Origin: Hassallia byssoidea VB512170
GTDB lineage: Bacteria; Cyanobacteriota; Cyanobacteriia; Cyanobacteriales; Nostocaceae
DNA: 64,000 bases
Direction of reading: 5' to 3'
Assembly: GCF_000817785.2 (NCBI RefSeq)
Contig: NZ_JTCM02000019.1
Coordinates: 1 to 64,000, forward strand
The notes beneath the pieces are model-generated. The model saw only the letters and a list, made by a program, of their open reading frames with translations. It was not told the origin of the DNA and did not search any database. Every line of letters begins with the position of its first letter. Positions within the stretch are counted from its first letter, which is position 1. Shown in pieces: positions 16,907-26,600 of the stretch. Position numbers and translations under genes: made by a program.

Positions 16907-18211
16907 CTAAACGAGGACTTGTTGCCATTCTAGGCGGTCGAGTGTACGCGATCGCTCTAGTGCGCGTTCAAAACTATCGAGTTTGGCATCAATTGTCAAG
17001 GGTTCACCAACGTAACCTTGAACTGCTTCTTGGGTTTTCAAACCATTGCCAGTAATGTAAACCACGGTAGTTTCATCTGGATCTATCTTGCCAGCTTCTA
17101 CCAATTTTTTCAGTACGGCAACGGTTGTACCTCCTGCGGTTTCGGTGAAGATGCCTTCGGTTTCCGCCAAGAGCTTCATGCCTTCAATGATTTCTGCATC
17201 ATTGACTGACTCAATGTTACCATTTGTTTTCTTCGCTATCTCCACTGCGTAAATGCCATCTGCGGGGTTGCCGATCGCAATCGATTTTGCTATTGTATTC
17301 GGTTTCACTGGCTTGATAAAGTCGCGTCCTTCACGAAATGCTTCCGCAATTGGTGAACATCCATCGGCTTGTGCCCCACTAAAACGCACGTTTTTACCTT
17401 CAACTAAACCGACTTCTGTAAATTCTTGGAAACCTTTGTAAATTTTTGTGAACAACGAACCAGAAGCGAGGGGAGCAACGATATGGTCGGGTAATTCCCA
17501 TCCGAGTTGTTCAGCAACTTCATAAGCTAACGTCTTGGAACCTTCCGAGTAGTAAGGACGCAAATTAATATTGACAAAACCCCAGCCTTGTGTATTGGCA
17601 ACTTCACAACAGAGGCGATTAACTTGATCGTAATTGCCTTTAACAGCCATGAGGGTAGGACTGTAAATCAAACTACCGAGGATTTTACCAGCTTCTAAAT
17701 CGGCGGGGATGAATACGCAACAATCTAAACCGGCGTGAGCGGCGATCGCTGCGGTAGAATTTGCTAAGTTGCCGGTGCTAGCACAAGAAACTGTTGTGAA
17801 ACCCAATTCACGCGCACGAGAAAGAGCAACTGACACCACCCGATCTTTGAAGCTAAGGGTGGGCATGTTGACGGCATCATTCTTTATATATAGTTTATTT
17901 AAACCTAAGCGACGCGCCAAGCGGTGGGAACGCACCAAGGGAGTCATACCAGTTCCCACATCTATAACATTATCTGTAGCGACGGGTAGAAACTGACGAT
18001 AACGCCAAATCGAATTTGGTCCTGCTTGAATTTTTTCACGGCTGACCGAAAGACGCAGGTTGCTGTAATTGTATTTGACTTCCAAAGGACCAAAGCACAA
18101 CTCACAAACATGGCTGGCTTTAAGTTCATATTCTGCGCCACATTCCTTACACTTAAGGGCTTCCAAGATGGGTGTGCTGGTTTGGTTTGAGTGTGCGATC
18201 GCTTGAGTCAT
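16907..18211 (-). CDS. thrC: Threonine synthase
   Basis: PLP enzyme converting O-phosphohomoserine to threonine. Starting at the ATG of MTQAIAHSNQ it has 434 residues. An N-terminal zinc-ribbon-like segment (CKECGAEYELKASHVCELCF) precedes the fold-type II PLP domain. The Schiff-base lysine is in PTLSFKDRVV (about 122 in this numbering), and the phosphate loop includes CASTGNLANSTAA. An upstream ATG nine codons earlier is also possible. Spacing to the downstream sulfur carrier is repeat-filled, but the strand is the same, so co-transcription is plausible. Confidence 0.95.
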   Translation of the reverse strand: MTQAIAHSNQTSTPILEALKCKECGAEYELKASHVCELCFGPLEVKYNYSNLRLSVSREKIQAGPNSIWRYRQFLPVATDNVIDVGTGMTPLVRSHRLARRLGLNKLYIKNDAVNMPTLSFKDRVVSVALSRARELGFTTVSCASTGNLANSTAAIAAHAGLDCCVFIPADLEAGKILGSLIYSPTLMAVKGNYDQVNRLCCEVANTQGWGFVNINLRPYYSEGSKTLAYEVAEQLGWELPDHIVAPLASGSLFTKIYKGFQEFTEVGLVEGKNVRFSGAQADGCSPIAEAFREGRDFIKPVKPNTIAKSIAIGNPADGIYAVEIAKKTNGNIESVNDAEIIEGMKLLAETEGIFTETAGGTTVAVLKKLVEAGKIDPDETTVVYITGNGLKTQEAVQGYVGEPLTIDAKLDSFERALERSRTLDRLEWQQVLV

Positions 18212-18768
18212 AAAACAACTTCCCTGTGTCTGGGTCAACTTTGGTTGATGCTACCACGAGCCAAAATACGAGTCAAACATACCCGACAAATTTTGTCGGG
18301 ATTGATTTGCCGATGAGTGATAGTAAGTCAGGCGATCGAAAAGCGAAAATAAAGCAATCAAATAATTACAGTGAAATGCGTAAGTGTTGTGAGTGAAAAT
18401 TTCTCTTCATTTACCTTTAAATAAGGTGATAGAAAATTATCTAACTTTCGGCTAGGCTAAAATTACGGTATTTTTATATACTGATTAATATTTTTAATAT
18501 AAATATATTTCCTTATTTACACAGTAGATTTTGCGTTGTCTAAAAAGTTAGAGTTTTTAGTCAATCCCTCCAAAGCAGGATAAATCGAAGAGAAAATATT
18601 TGTTTTAAATTTTTCAGACCAATAGTTTAACAGGTTGACTTGTCAAATCTGAACGCCCAAAGCTTGAAGTTTTGGGCTAATTTGACTTAGCAATTCTTGC
18701 ATAAATTGTTGAGTTAAATTCTGCTTGGAAAAAACATTATTAATTGATGCCAGAAATTAACATGTTCT
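18212..18768. other. Divergent spacer between thrC and the DUF11 gene series
   Basis: No gene seen. It is very AT-rich around 18440-18530. GCCCAAA (18655-18661) and TTTGGGC (18671-18677) form a small hairpin within the presumed leader of the first DUF11 gene, flanked by TTGACTTGTCAA-like palindromic sequence. The promoter of the surface-protein operon should lie here; no confident -35/-10 pair was chosen. Confidence 0.4.
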
Positions 18769-21327
18769 ATGAAATGTCCCAGCAAAGTGAAGAATAAACA
18801 ATCAAAATTATATCGCTCTTTAATAACAACGTTATTATTAGCCAACGGAATTTTTCAATTAGTCGCACCTGCATTAGCTGATGGTACAGCGGCTGGTCAA
18901 GATATTAGCAACACCGCTACAGCAACTTACAAAGATGATAGTGGTAACGACCTTAACGCTACTTCTAATACAGTTACTGTCAAAATTGCAGAAGTTGCTG
19001 GTATTACCATTACAAAGCAGAATTATGAAGATGATAACGGCGATGAAGTAGAACCGGGTGATAAACTTAAATTCAAATTTGAGATAAAAAACGTTGGAAA
19101 CGATCCTACTAAGTTCCACATTCCTGATAAAACCAACGTGGGTATCACTAACGGTACTGTTGATTCACTTGAATACAGCTTAAATGGTACTGACTGGATA
19201 CCAATTAATGACCAAGATACACCTTCAATTGATGCTGGTAAATCTATTTTTGTCCGCGTTAATGTGACCGTCAAGAATGATGCTCAAGCTGATGATAAAG
19301 TTACCGTTACTCTTGGTAACACGGCTGTTGACCCTAATAATACTGAACTGCTATTACAGAACCAACAACGGGATACACCTAATGAGAATCCTGGTGACGT
19401 TTACACCGTAGATAACATTGGCACAACAAATGGTGACATTGATGGCAACCCGGCTAACGGTGTGCGTGAGGCTGGTGCTTTTCAGACTGCAACGGTAAAG
19501 GCGAAAAAATATGCTTTAGCGACAATTTTTAAGACGAAAACTAACTATGAGAATGCTGGTACAGCCAAAATTAATGATGATTCTTTTACTTATGACCTGA
19601 CTCTGAAAGTAGAGGGAACAGATACCACAAAAAATAATATTATTCCGGGGACATTGGTAGGAACAAAGATTAATTTAAATGGAACTCCCGATACCATCCG
19701 CATCTTAGTTTCTGATGCTATTCCTAAAGACACAGAACTTGCATCTGTACCCACACCTCCAACTAATTGGATAGCAGTTTATACAGAAGATGCGGTGACA
19801 ACTAACGCTAATACTGAACAATGGAAAACATTCACAGCAGCGACTGATTTAAGTAAAGTCAAAAGGATTGGTTTCGTCAACGATCCAACAGCGTTTACTT
19901 CTATTGAACCGAACGCACCGGAAATCAAATTTCCGATCAAGATAAAAGTTAAATCTGATGTCAGCAAAGCATCAGTGACAGTAGAGAACATCGCTCAAAT
20001 ATTTGGTCAAACCAAAGATGGCACTACTTTAGTTTACGATGAATCTGGTGATGACAGACCCAGCAACTACGGCGATGATGGCAGTTTACCGCCCGGTGCA
20101 ACAGATGCCAATGGCGATAAGATTCCTGATAACAATCCTACTGTAGAAAGCGGTTATATTGACAATCCTGGAAGCTTACCCGAAAGTGACACTGATAAAG
20201 ATAATAACAACAGCGGTAAAGGTCCAGGTGGTGAACCGAATCGGTTCGTAACTTCTAATGAGGCAACAGTAAAGAATGGACCCAAAGATGCCCCAGAAGC
20301 TAAAGGTCCTACTGCTGATGACAAGGGTGATTATACAAACAGTGACTTTACCAACAAGTCTACGAAAGTACCAGCAGATAAGTCTGCACCCGGAAGTAAA
20401 TTTGACCCGGATTTTGTCACTTTTGAGAACACGGTAAAAAATACCAGTACTCTCACAAACGACATCTCGCTGCTTCCTACCTTATCCGCAGGTTTGCCCA
20501 AAGATACAACAGTTACTATTTCTTACGGTGGCGTTGATAAGGTTTATACCTGGGATGGCACTAATTTTACGATAGGTGGTAACGTTATTACTTCCAAATC
20601 TGATTACATCACTATTAAGGATGTGGCAGCGGGTAAAGAAGTTACCTACACCGTTAAAGTTGATTTACCGCAGGACACTGCGTTATCCACAGATACAGGC
20701 ACAGGTTTCCCAGTTGCGATCGCTGCTTTTGTTGATGATGCAACTCCTGGTTTAGGCATCACAGAACCAAGAAATATCACTATTGACCGAGTTTACACGG
20801 GTTTCTTGAAAATGGTGAAACTGTCGCGAGTTTTACAAGCAGATGGTCCACCTGTTGGTGCAAATCAGGGTGACTTTGAGTCAACACCAGCTGTCAATAA
20901 TATAGATCCGAATCCTAGCGTTGGTGATGTCGTCAGAACACCGGCTCCAGGAAACATTATTGAGTACCAAATTAGGTACAAGAATATTTCTCAAAATGAA
21001 GGTGACGGAAATGGCAATGTGCTTTTAAATGCGAAAAATGTTGAAATTACTGAAGACGGTACAGGGGGTACGAATAACTGGGCAAAGGATAACGATGGCG
21101 ACAAAAATCTAGACACCACTCATGTTTCAGGTCAAGCTATCGATACTAAAGGCAGTATTGAATATTACGTTGGAGCAACTGCAACAACTGTAGATCCAGA
21201 AGTTCCAGGTGTTACTAAGTATGTAGACAAGGTAACAGACCAAGTTAAACCGGGTGACGAAGGAACGTTCACATTTCAACGCAAGGTGTACAAACCAAAA
21301 GAGCCAAATTCTCCGTCTGAGTTATAA
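18769..21327 (+). CDS. Secreted DUF11-repeat protein, first gene of the surface cluster
   Basis: 852 residues with a signal peptide (cleavage near APALA|DG). The mature N-terminus (ISNTATATYKDDSGN) has the usual DUF11 leader strand, followed by several Ig-like DUF11 modules with the mark EPGDKLKFKFEIKNVGND and later TPAPGNIIEYQIRYKNISQN. The sequence is rich in Asp, Asn, Thr and Gly and very acidic (DTDKDNNNSGKGPGGEP around 480), poor in Cys, and has no C-terminal anchor. DUF11 proteins form cell-surface or fibre-like structures in several phyla. It is followed by a strong hairpin and then four same-strand genes of related type, so it is probably the most abundant product of an operon. Confidence 0.8.
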   Translation: MKCPSKVKNKQSKLYRSLITTLLLANGIFQLVAPALADGTAAGQDISNTATATYKDDSGNDLNATSNTVTVKIAEVAGITITKQNYEDDNGDEVEPGDKLKFKFEIKNVGNDPTKFHIPDKTNVGITNGTVDSLEYSLNGTDWIPINDQDTPSIDAGKSIFVRVNVTVKNDAQADDKVTVTLGNTAVDPNNTELLLQNQQRDTPNENPGDVYTVDNIGTTNGDIDGNPANGVREAGAFQTATVKAKKYALATIFKTKTNYENAGTAKINDDSFTYDLTLKVEGTDTTKNNIIPGTLVGTKINLNGTPDTIRILVSDAIPKDTELASVPTPPTNWIAVYTEDAVTTNANTEQWKTFTAATDLSKVKRIGFVNDPTAFTSIEPNAPEIKFPIKIKVKSDVSKASVTVENIAQIFGQTKDGTTLVYDESGDDRPSNYGDDGSLPPGATDANGDKIPDNNPTVESGYIDNPGSLPESDTDKDNNNSGKGPGGEPNRFVTSNEATVKNGPKDAPEAKGPTADDKGDYTNSDFTNKSTKVPADKSAPGSKFDPDFVTFENTVKNTSTLTNDISLLPTLSAGLPKDTTVTISYGGVDKVYTWDGTNFTIGGNVITSKSDYITIKDVAAGKEVTYTVKVDLPQDTALSTDTGTGFPVAIAAFVDDATPGLGITEPRNITIDRVYTGFLKMVKLSRVLQADGPPVGANQGDFESTPAVNNIDPNPSVGDVVRTPAPGNIIEYQIRYKNISQNEGDGNGNVLLNAKNVEITEDGTGGTNNWAKDNDGDKNLDTTHVSGQAIDTKGSIEYYVGATATTVDPEVPGVTKYVDKVTDQVKPGDEGTFTFQRKVYKPKEPNSPSEL

Positions 21328-21337
21328 GTCTTGATTA

Positions 21338-21370
21338 CTCTGGTTTCCAGTCTGAGACTGGGAACCAGAG
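21338..21370 (+). promoter_or_regulatory. Intercistronic hairpin after the first DUF11 gene
   Basis: CTCTGGTTTCCAGTC pairs with GACTGGGAACCAGAG (15 bp, one G-U pair, 3-nt loop). No T-run follows, so it more likely stabilises or processes the upstream mRNA, or attenuates read-through, than terminates. Its sequence resembles the TTCCCAGG...CCTGGGAACGAG repeat near 16408-16436. Confidence 0.5.
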
Positions 21371-21397
21371 AAAACTAAAAATGAAAAGGTTAATAAA

Positions 21398-21946
21398 ATG
21401 AAGCGTGTTTCTATTGCAAGTATCGGCGCGATCGCTCTTTTAACAATACCATTCATCGGTGCAATTCCAGGTATCCCAAGTATGTGGGATATGGGCGAAG
21501 CCATCGCTCAAAATACCAAAAATCAAGGGCAATTACAATTGCGTCTGGAAGCAGAAAAGAAAATTCTCAAGCAAGAAAAAGTAACTTGGCAAGCATTGCA
21601 AGGTCAAGCTGTGGTGCAACCAGGAGATGTGCTGCGTTATACCGTTGCTGGAGAAAATAAAAGCGATCGCGCAGTTAAAAATCTCACTCTTAATCAGCCA
21701 ATTCCCAAAGGAATGCAGTATGTGCTGAAATCTGCTACCGCTACCAGTAATGCCAAGATTACCTACAGCATTGATTCTGCACGCACCTTTGTGGAAAATC
21801 CTACCATACAAGTCAAACTTCCCAACGGCAAAGTAGAAACCAAACCTGCACCAGCAACAGCTTACACCCATATTCGGATGAATTTTAACGCATCTGTGCC
21901 GGCGAAAGCGATCGTTAAGGGGACTTATGAAGTGCAGGTGCGATAG
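21398..21946 (+). CDS. Small secreted single-DUF11 protein
   Basis: 182 residues. The N-terminal hydrophobic region (about 5-35) ends near AIAQ|NTK and serves as signal peptide. A charged helix (LQLRLEAEKKILKQEK) is followed by one DUF11 module (VVQPGDVLRYTVAGENKSDR, LNQPIPKGMQYVLKSATA) and a C-terminal strand region. It would be periplasmic or surface-exposed, and could cap, link or chaperone the larger DUF11 proteins (inference). AAAGG precedes the ATG. The frame remains on the same strand as its neighbours. Confidence 0.75.
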   Translation: MKRVSIASIGAIALLTIPFIGAIPGIPSMWDMGEAIAQNTKNQGQLQLRLEAEKKILKQEKVTWQALQGQAVVQPGDVLRYTVAGENKSDRAVKNLTLNQPIPKGMQYVLKSATATSNAKITYSIDSARTFVENPTIQVKLPNGKVETKPAPATAYTHIRMNFNASVPAKAIVKGTYEVQVR

Positions 21947-21949
21947 GGG

Positions 21950-22030
21950 AAGGGGGAGAGGGGGACAGGGGGCAGGGGGCAGGGGGCAGGGGGACAAGGG
22001 GGACAAGGGGGACAGGGGGGACAGGGGGGA
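21950..22030. repeat. G-rich tandem repeat between DUF11 genes
   Basis: GGGGGCA and GGGGGACA units repeated about ten times within the operon, so the mRNA would contain many G-tracts capable of G-quadruplex formation. Confidence 0.75.
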
Positions 22031-22085
22031 AATTTCTATATCTCCCACTATTAATTTTCAGGGTATCTGATAGGAGAAAGATTAA

Positions 22086-23606
22086 GTGATTCGTTTGCGA
22101 AAAAAACGGCAGACGGCATCTAGTAATAACTGGTTGCGAAGGTTAACAGCAACCATTTTGCTGGGAAGCGTCTTACAAAGTTATCTACCAACAAAAGCGC
22201 AACAAGTTGATAATAAAGCTGCGCTTCTACCTATTACAAATCAAGCTACATATACTTATACAGATTCAGATAATAATACATTTCAAGGAACTACTAGTCA
22301 GTTGAGTGCTAGTTCAAGATTACTTGACCCATTAGGTAGAATTTTAGGCTGTGGTGGACAGATTCTCCTGGATTATACAGGTTTTTCTGTTGGGTTGTAT
22401 GAGCCGAATTCTAACGATCCAACGCAAATAGAATTGGGAAGACTGCTTTCACTGACAACAACAGAGTTACCTGATATTCCTAAGAATAATATTCCGGGCG
22501 GATTAAAACCAAATATTAATAATAAGAATCCCTACGTTTTAGATAATCAGGAACCGCGAGGTACTTATAACTTTTTATTAGATTCAAATAAAGGTCAAGC
22601 TATACCTGGTAAAACTTACATTTTAGTAGTTAATCCGCCGGCGAATTCTATTTATAGTCAGCGGCGAATTAAAATTACAATTCTTGATAATTCCAATGAT
22701 ATTATCCGATATTCTGCTACTTCTTTGGATGGTCAGCCAATTAGTACTACAGGGGATACTAGCTTTACAGATACGGTTGCTTTCATCCCTAATGCAGAAA
22801 CAATAGGACTGAATTTATTTGCCTTTCAATTTCAGACTGGTTTGTGTCAACCGAATCAGGTGCAGATTATTAAAACAGGCGATCGCGCTACTGCTGAACC
22901 TGGAGATACAGTCATTTATCGGCTTTCGGTAAAAAATGTATCTGATATTAATTTGAAAAATACGATAGTTACTGACAACTTACCTTTAGGATTCAACTTT
23001 TTAGACAAATCTGTGCGCGGAGAACTTGACGGTCAACCAGTAGCTATTACTACCTCACGTAATGGCTCAACTGTGACATTACGCACAGAGGCAATTATCC
23101 CAACTGGAAAAGTGCTGAATATAGCTTATGCTGTCCAACTTACCACAGATGCGGTGCGGGGTTCAGGAAAAAATAGTGCGATCGCCAATATGCAACGCGC
23201 TGACAACAATTTCGCTGTTAAAGATGGTCCGGCAACTCATCAGTTGAAAATTCGACCGGGAATCGTCTCGGATTGCGGTACCATCATCGGTCGCGTATTT
23301 GTCGATAAGAACTTTGACGGGGAACAGCAACCTGGTGAACCGGGAGTTCCCAATGCAGTGATTTTTATGGAAGATGGCAACCGTATAACTACTGACCCTA
23401 ACGGTTTATTCTCCGTCGCTAACGTGTTACCGGGAAATCATACAGGTGTATTGGATCTTAGCAGCCTTCCCGGTTACAGCTTGGCTCCTAACTTAAAATT
23501 CCGCGAACGTAATAGCCAATCTCGGTTAGTGCGATTAGAACCAGGTGGCTTGGTACGTCTGAACTTCGCAGTCACCCCATCCTTTCGGGAGGAAGCTAAA
23601 AAATGA
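22086..23606 (+). CDS. Secreted DUF11 plus SdrD-B-like protein
   Basis: 506 residues from a GTG start with AGGAGA eight bases upstream. A signal peptide (about 1-38, KAQ|QVD) is followed by an N-terminal beta-rich region of unknown type, one DUF11 module (about 265-375, TAEPGDTVIYRLSVKNVSD), and a C-terminal Cna-B/SdrD-like fold with IGRVFVDKNFDGEQQPGEPG (DxNxDGxxxxGE) and a carboxypeptidase-regulatory-like tail. Its stop overlaps the start of the next gene by 4 bp (ATGA). Elsewhere DUF11, SdrD and barrel parts can sit in one chain; here they are split between two tightly coupled genes. Confidence 0.8.
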   Translation: MIRLRKKRQTASSNNWLRRLTATILLGSVLQSYLPTKAQQVDNKAALLPITNQATYTYTDSDNNTFQGTTSQLSASSRLLDPLGRILGCGGQILLDYTGFSVGLYEPNSNDPTQIELGRLLSLTTTELPDIPKNNIPGGLKPNINNKNPYVLDNQEPRGTYNFLLDSNKGQAIPGKTYILVVNPPANSIYSQRRIKITILDNSNDIIRYSATSLDGQPISTTGDTSFTDTVAFIPNAETIGLNLFAFQFQTGLCQPNQVQIIKTGDRATAEPGDTVIYRLSVKNVSDINLKNTIVTDNLPLGFNFLDKSVRGELDGQPVAITTSRNGSTVTLRTEAIIPTGKVLNIAYAVQLTTDAVRGSGKNSAIANMQRADNNFAVKDGPATHQLKIRPGIVSDCGTIIGRVFVDKNFDGEQQPGEPGVPNAVIFMEDGNRITTDPNGLFSVANVLPGNHTGVLDLSSLPGYSLAPNLKFRERNSQSRLVRLEPGGLVRLNFAVTPSFREEAKK

Positions 23607-26600
23607 AACGCAGACTGCAATATAAAATTCAAAATTCAAAATTCAAAATTCAAAATTTACAATGCGATTATTTCCATTTCCTCATCGGCGCTACAGTAGC
23701 TGTCGTCAGCACAATTTTACATCCAACCATCGCAACAGCACAAACCGAAACTCCCCCCATTAATAAAGAACAGCTAACTCCCCCCACTCCCCCCACTCCC
23801 CCCATCTCCCCCTCCCCCACTCCTCCCTCTGCGGTTCAAATCCTCTCCCCTACCCCTGACACCATAGCCGACGATCCAGCAACTACAGTAATTTTGCAAT
23901 TTCCTGCTCTCAGCCAGGTAGAACTACAGGTAAACGGACAACTCGTAGATAAATCCTTAATTGGACGCACAGAAACCGATTCCAAAACTAACTTAACAAC
24001 GCAGATATGGTACGGTGTCTCCTTAAAAGAAGGCGAAAATATTATATCTGTACAAGTTGCCGGAAGTACACCAGTAATAACGCGGGTGGTAGTCCGGGGA
24101 GCGCCGAAGCGGTTGACAGTGGAAACTGTGGAAGCCCGTATACCAGCTGATGCACGTTCCATAGCAAAAGTCAAGGGTCAACTAGTCGATGAAAATGGCA
24201 ATCGCTCTAACCGTGATGCTGTTATCACTTTGATACCTTCGGCTGGGGAGTTTGTCGGCGCAGACTTGAAACCTGACCAACCCGGATTTCAGGTACAAGC
24301 GAAAAAAGGAGAATTCACTGCTAATCTGCGTTCTGATTTGAAGGCGCAAACTGTGCGAATTCGAGCCACAGCGAATGATTTGGAAGCTTTTACCCAAGTG
24401 CAATTTGCAACGGCGTTGCGTCCCAGTCTTGTTAGTGGGGTGGTGGATGTGCGTTTAGGTGCTAGAGGTACAGATTATTACGGTAAATTGCGTGATTTCC
24501 TTCCCCCGGATAACGATAAAAGAACGCAATTAGATTTTCACTCAGCGGTATTTGCTACTGGTGCAGTTGGGGATTGGTTGTTTACAGGTGCGTACAATAG
24601 CGATCGCCCTCTGAATGAAGACTGCAATTGTGATAATCGTCTGTTTAAAACTTACCAATTCAGCGAGCAAAATTATCCAGTTTACGGTGATAGTTCTACA
24701 GTTGATGCGATCGCTCCTTCGATTGACAGCGTATATCTGCGCTTCGAGCGCTCCACTGGCAAGGCTAGCCCCGATTATGCCATGTGGGGTGACTACAACA
24801 CCGAGGAGTTTGCACAGCGATCGCAGCAATTCACAGCGATTACTCGTCAACTCCACGGCTTTAAAGCAAACTACAATTTAGGAAACCTGCAATTTACGGG
24901 TTTCTACGGAAACAATTTAGAAGGTTTTCAACGAGATACTGTTGCTCCTGATGGTACAAGCGGCTATTACTTCCTTTCTCGTCGCATTCTCATCCCTGGT
25001 AGCGAAAATGTCTTTATCGAGTTAGAAGAACTGAATCGTCCCGGTACTGTACTTCAACGCAAACAACTTAACCGGGGACCAGACTATGAAATCGACTACG
25101 ATCGCGGTACTTTATTATTTCGTCAACCTGTCCTGCGGACTGATGTTGATGACCAAGGACAAGTGTTGGTAAGACGAATTGTTGCTACTTATCAATACGA
25201 CAGCAAAGACTCAAACAGCAATATTTATGCAGGTCGTCTGCAATATAATTTTTCTCGCACCCTCAATTCGCAAAGTTGGTTAGCAGCAACTTACTTACAA
25301 GAAAATCACGGATTGCGTGATTTTCAACTTTACGGTGCGGATGCGATGATTTCTCTGGGTTCTCAAGCTAAGTTCATCGCTGAATATGCTCATTCTCAAA
25401 ATGAGTCAGATGTGATGGGAATGGTTAGCGGTGACGCTTACCGTTTAGAAGCTGAAGCAAACATTACAAACGCTTTGCAAGGTCGTGCTTATTATCGCTT
25501 TGCCGATGCTGGTTTTGCGAATAACGCTACCATCAGCTTTGTTCCCGGTCAAACTCGCTATGGAGCGCAGCTTACAGGTAAACTTACCTCTACTACAAAT
25601 TTACGGGTGCAATATGACCATGAAGACAACTTTGGAATTGCACCTCAACCGCTGAATACCTTTGAGGAACTGTTTACACCCCGTTCTCAAGCGATTCCTG
25701 GTAGTAAAGTTGATAATTCCCTCTCGACGATTTCTGCGGGAATTCAACAACGTTTAGGTAAAGCGACTTTAGGTGTAGATTGGATTCATCGCGATAGACA
25801 AGACCGGATTAGTGGAAGTGGATTGGATAGTAATTCTGACCAGTTGCGATCGCGTCTTTCATATCCTCTTGCAAAAAATCTCACCTTCCAGGCACAAAAT
25901 GAGCTTACTCTCAGTTCTGATACCGATAGCGTTTATCCAGACCGAACTATTTTAGGGTTGAATTGGGCAGCGATTCCCGGTATTAATGTTAGTCTGGCTC
26001 AACAGTTCTACACTCGCGGACAGTTTGATGGTAACTCGATTACCAGCTTGAGTATTAATGGCGAACACAAACTTGGTAGAGATACGACGATTACCGGTCG
26101 TTATTCAATTTTAGGTGGTGCGAATGAACTGACAACTCAAGGAGCGATCGGACTAAATAACCGTTGGACTGTAGCTTCTGGATTGCATCTAAATCTAGCT
26201 TACGAACATGTATTTGGCGGTTTCTTTGGACGAACTGCGGCAGGTTCCCAATTTGCTCAACCTTTCACCGCAGGTCAATCAGCTTCTTCGATTGGCTTTA
26301 ACGGAGGTGATAGTTACAGCGTCGGTTTGGAATATACTGATAATCCGCAGTTTCAGGCAAGCGCTCGTTACGAACATCGTACATCCTCAAGTGGTTCTAA
26401 TACCGTAATTTCCGCAGGTGCTGCGGGTAAAATTTCGCCTGCTCTCACAGCTTTGCTGCGCTATCAACAAGCGAATTCTTCTAATGTACAGACGCGAAAT
26501 TTCGCGTCTGTACGAGGATTGGGAGATACAGTAAATCTGCGGATGGGTTTAGCTTACCGCGACCCGAACAACGATAAATTTAACGCCTTATTGCGTTATG

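Noticed and set aside
21533-22048. A 171-codon minus-strand frame starting with SPLSPLSP repeats
   Set aside because: It begins in the G-rich tandem repeat and is antisense to the small DUF11 gene.
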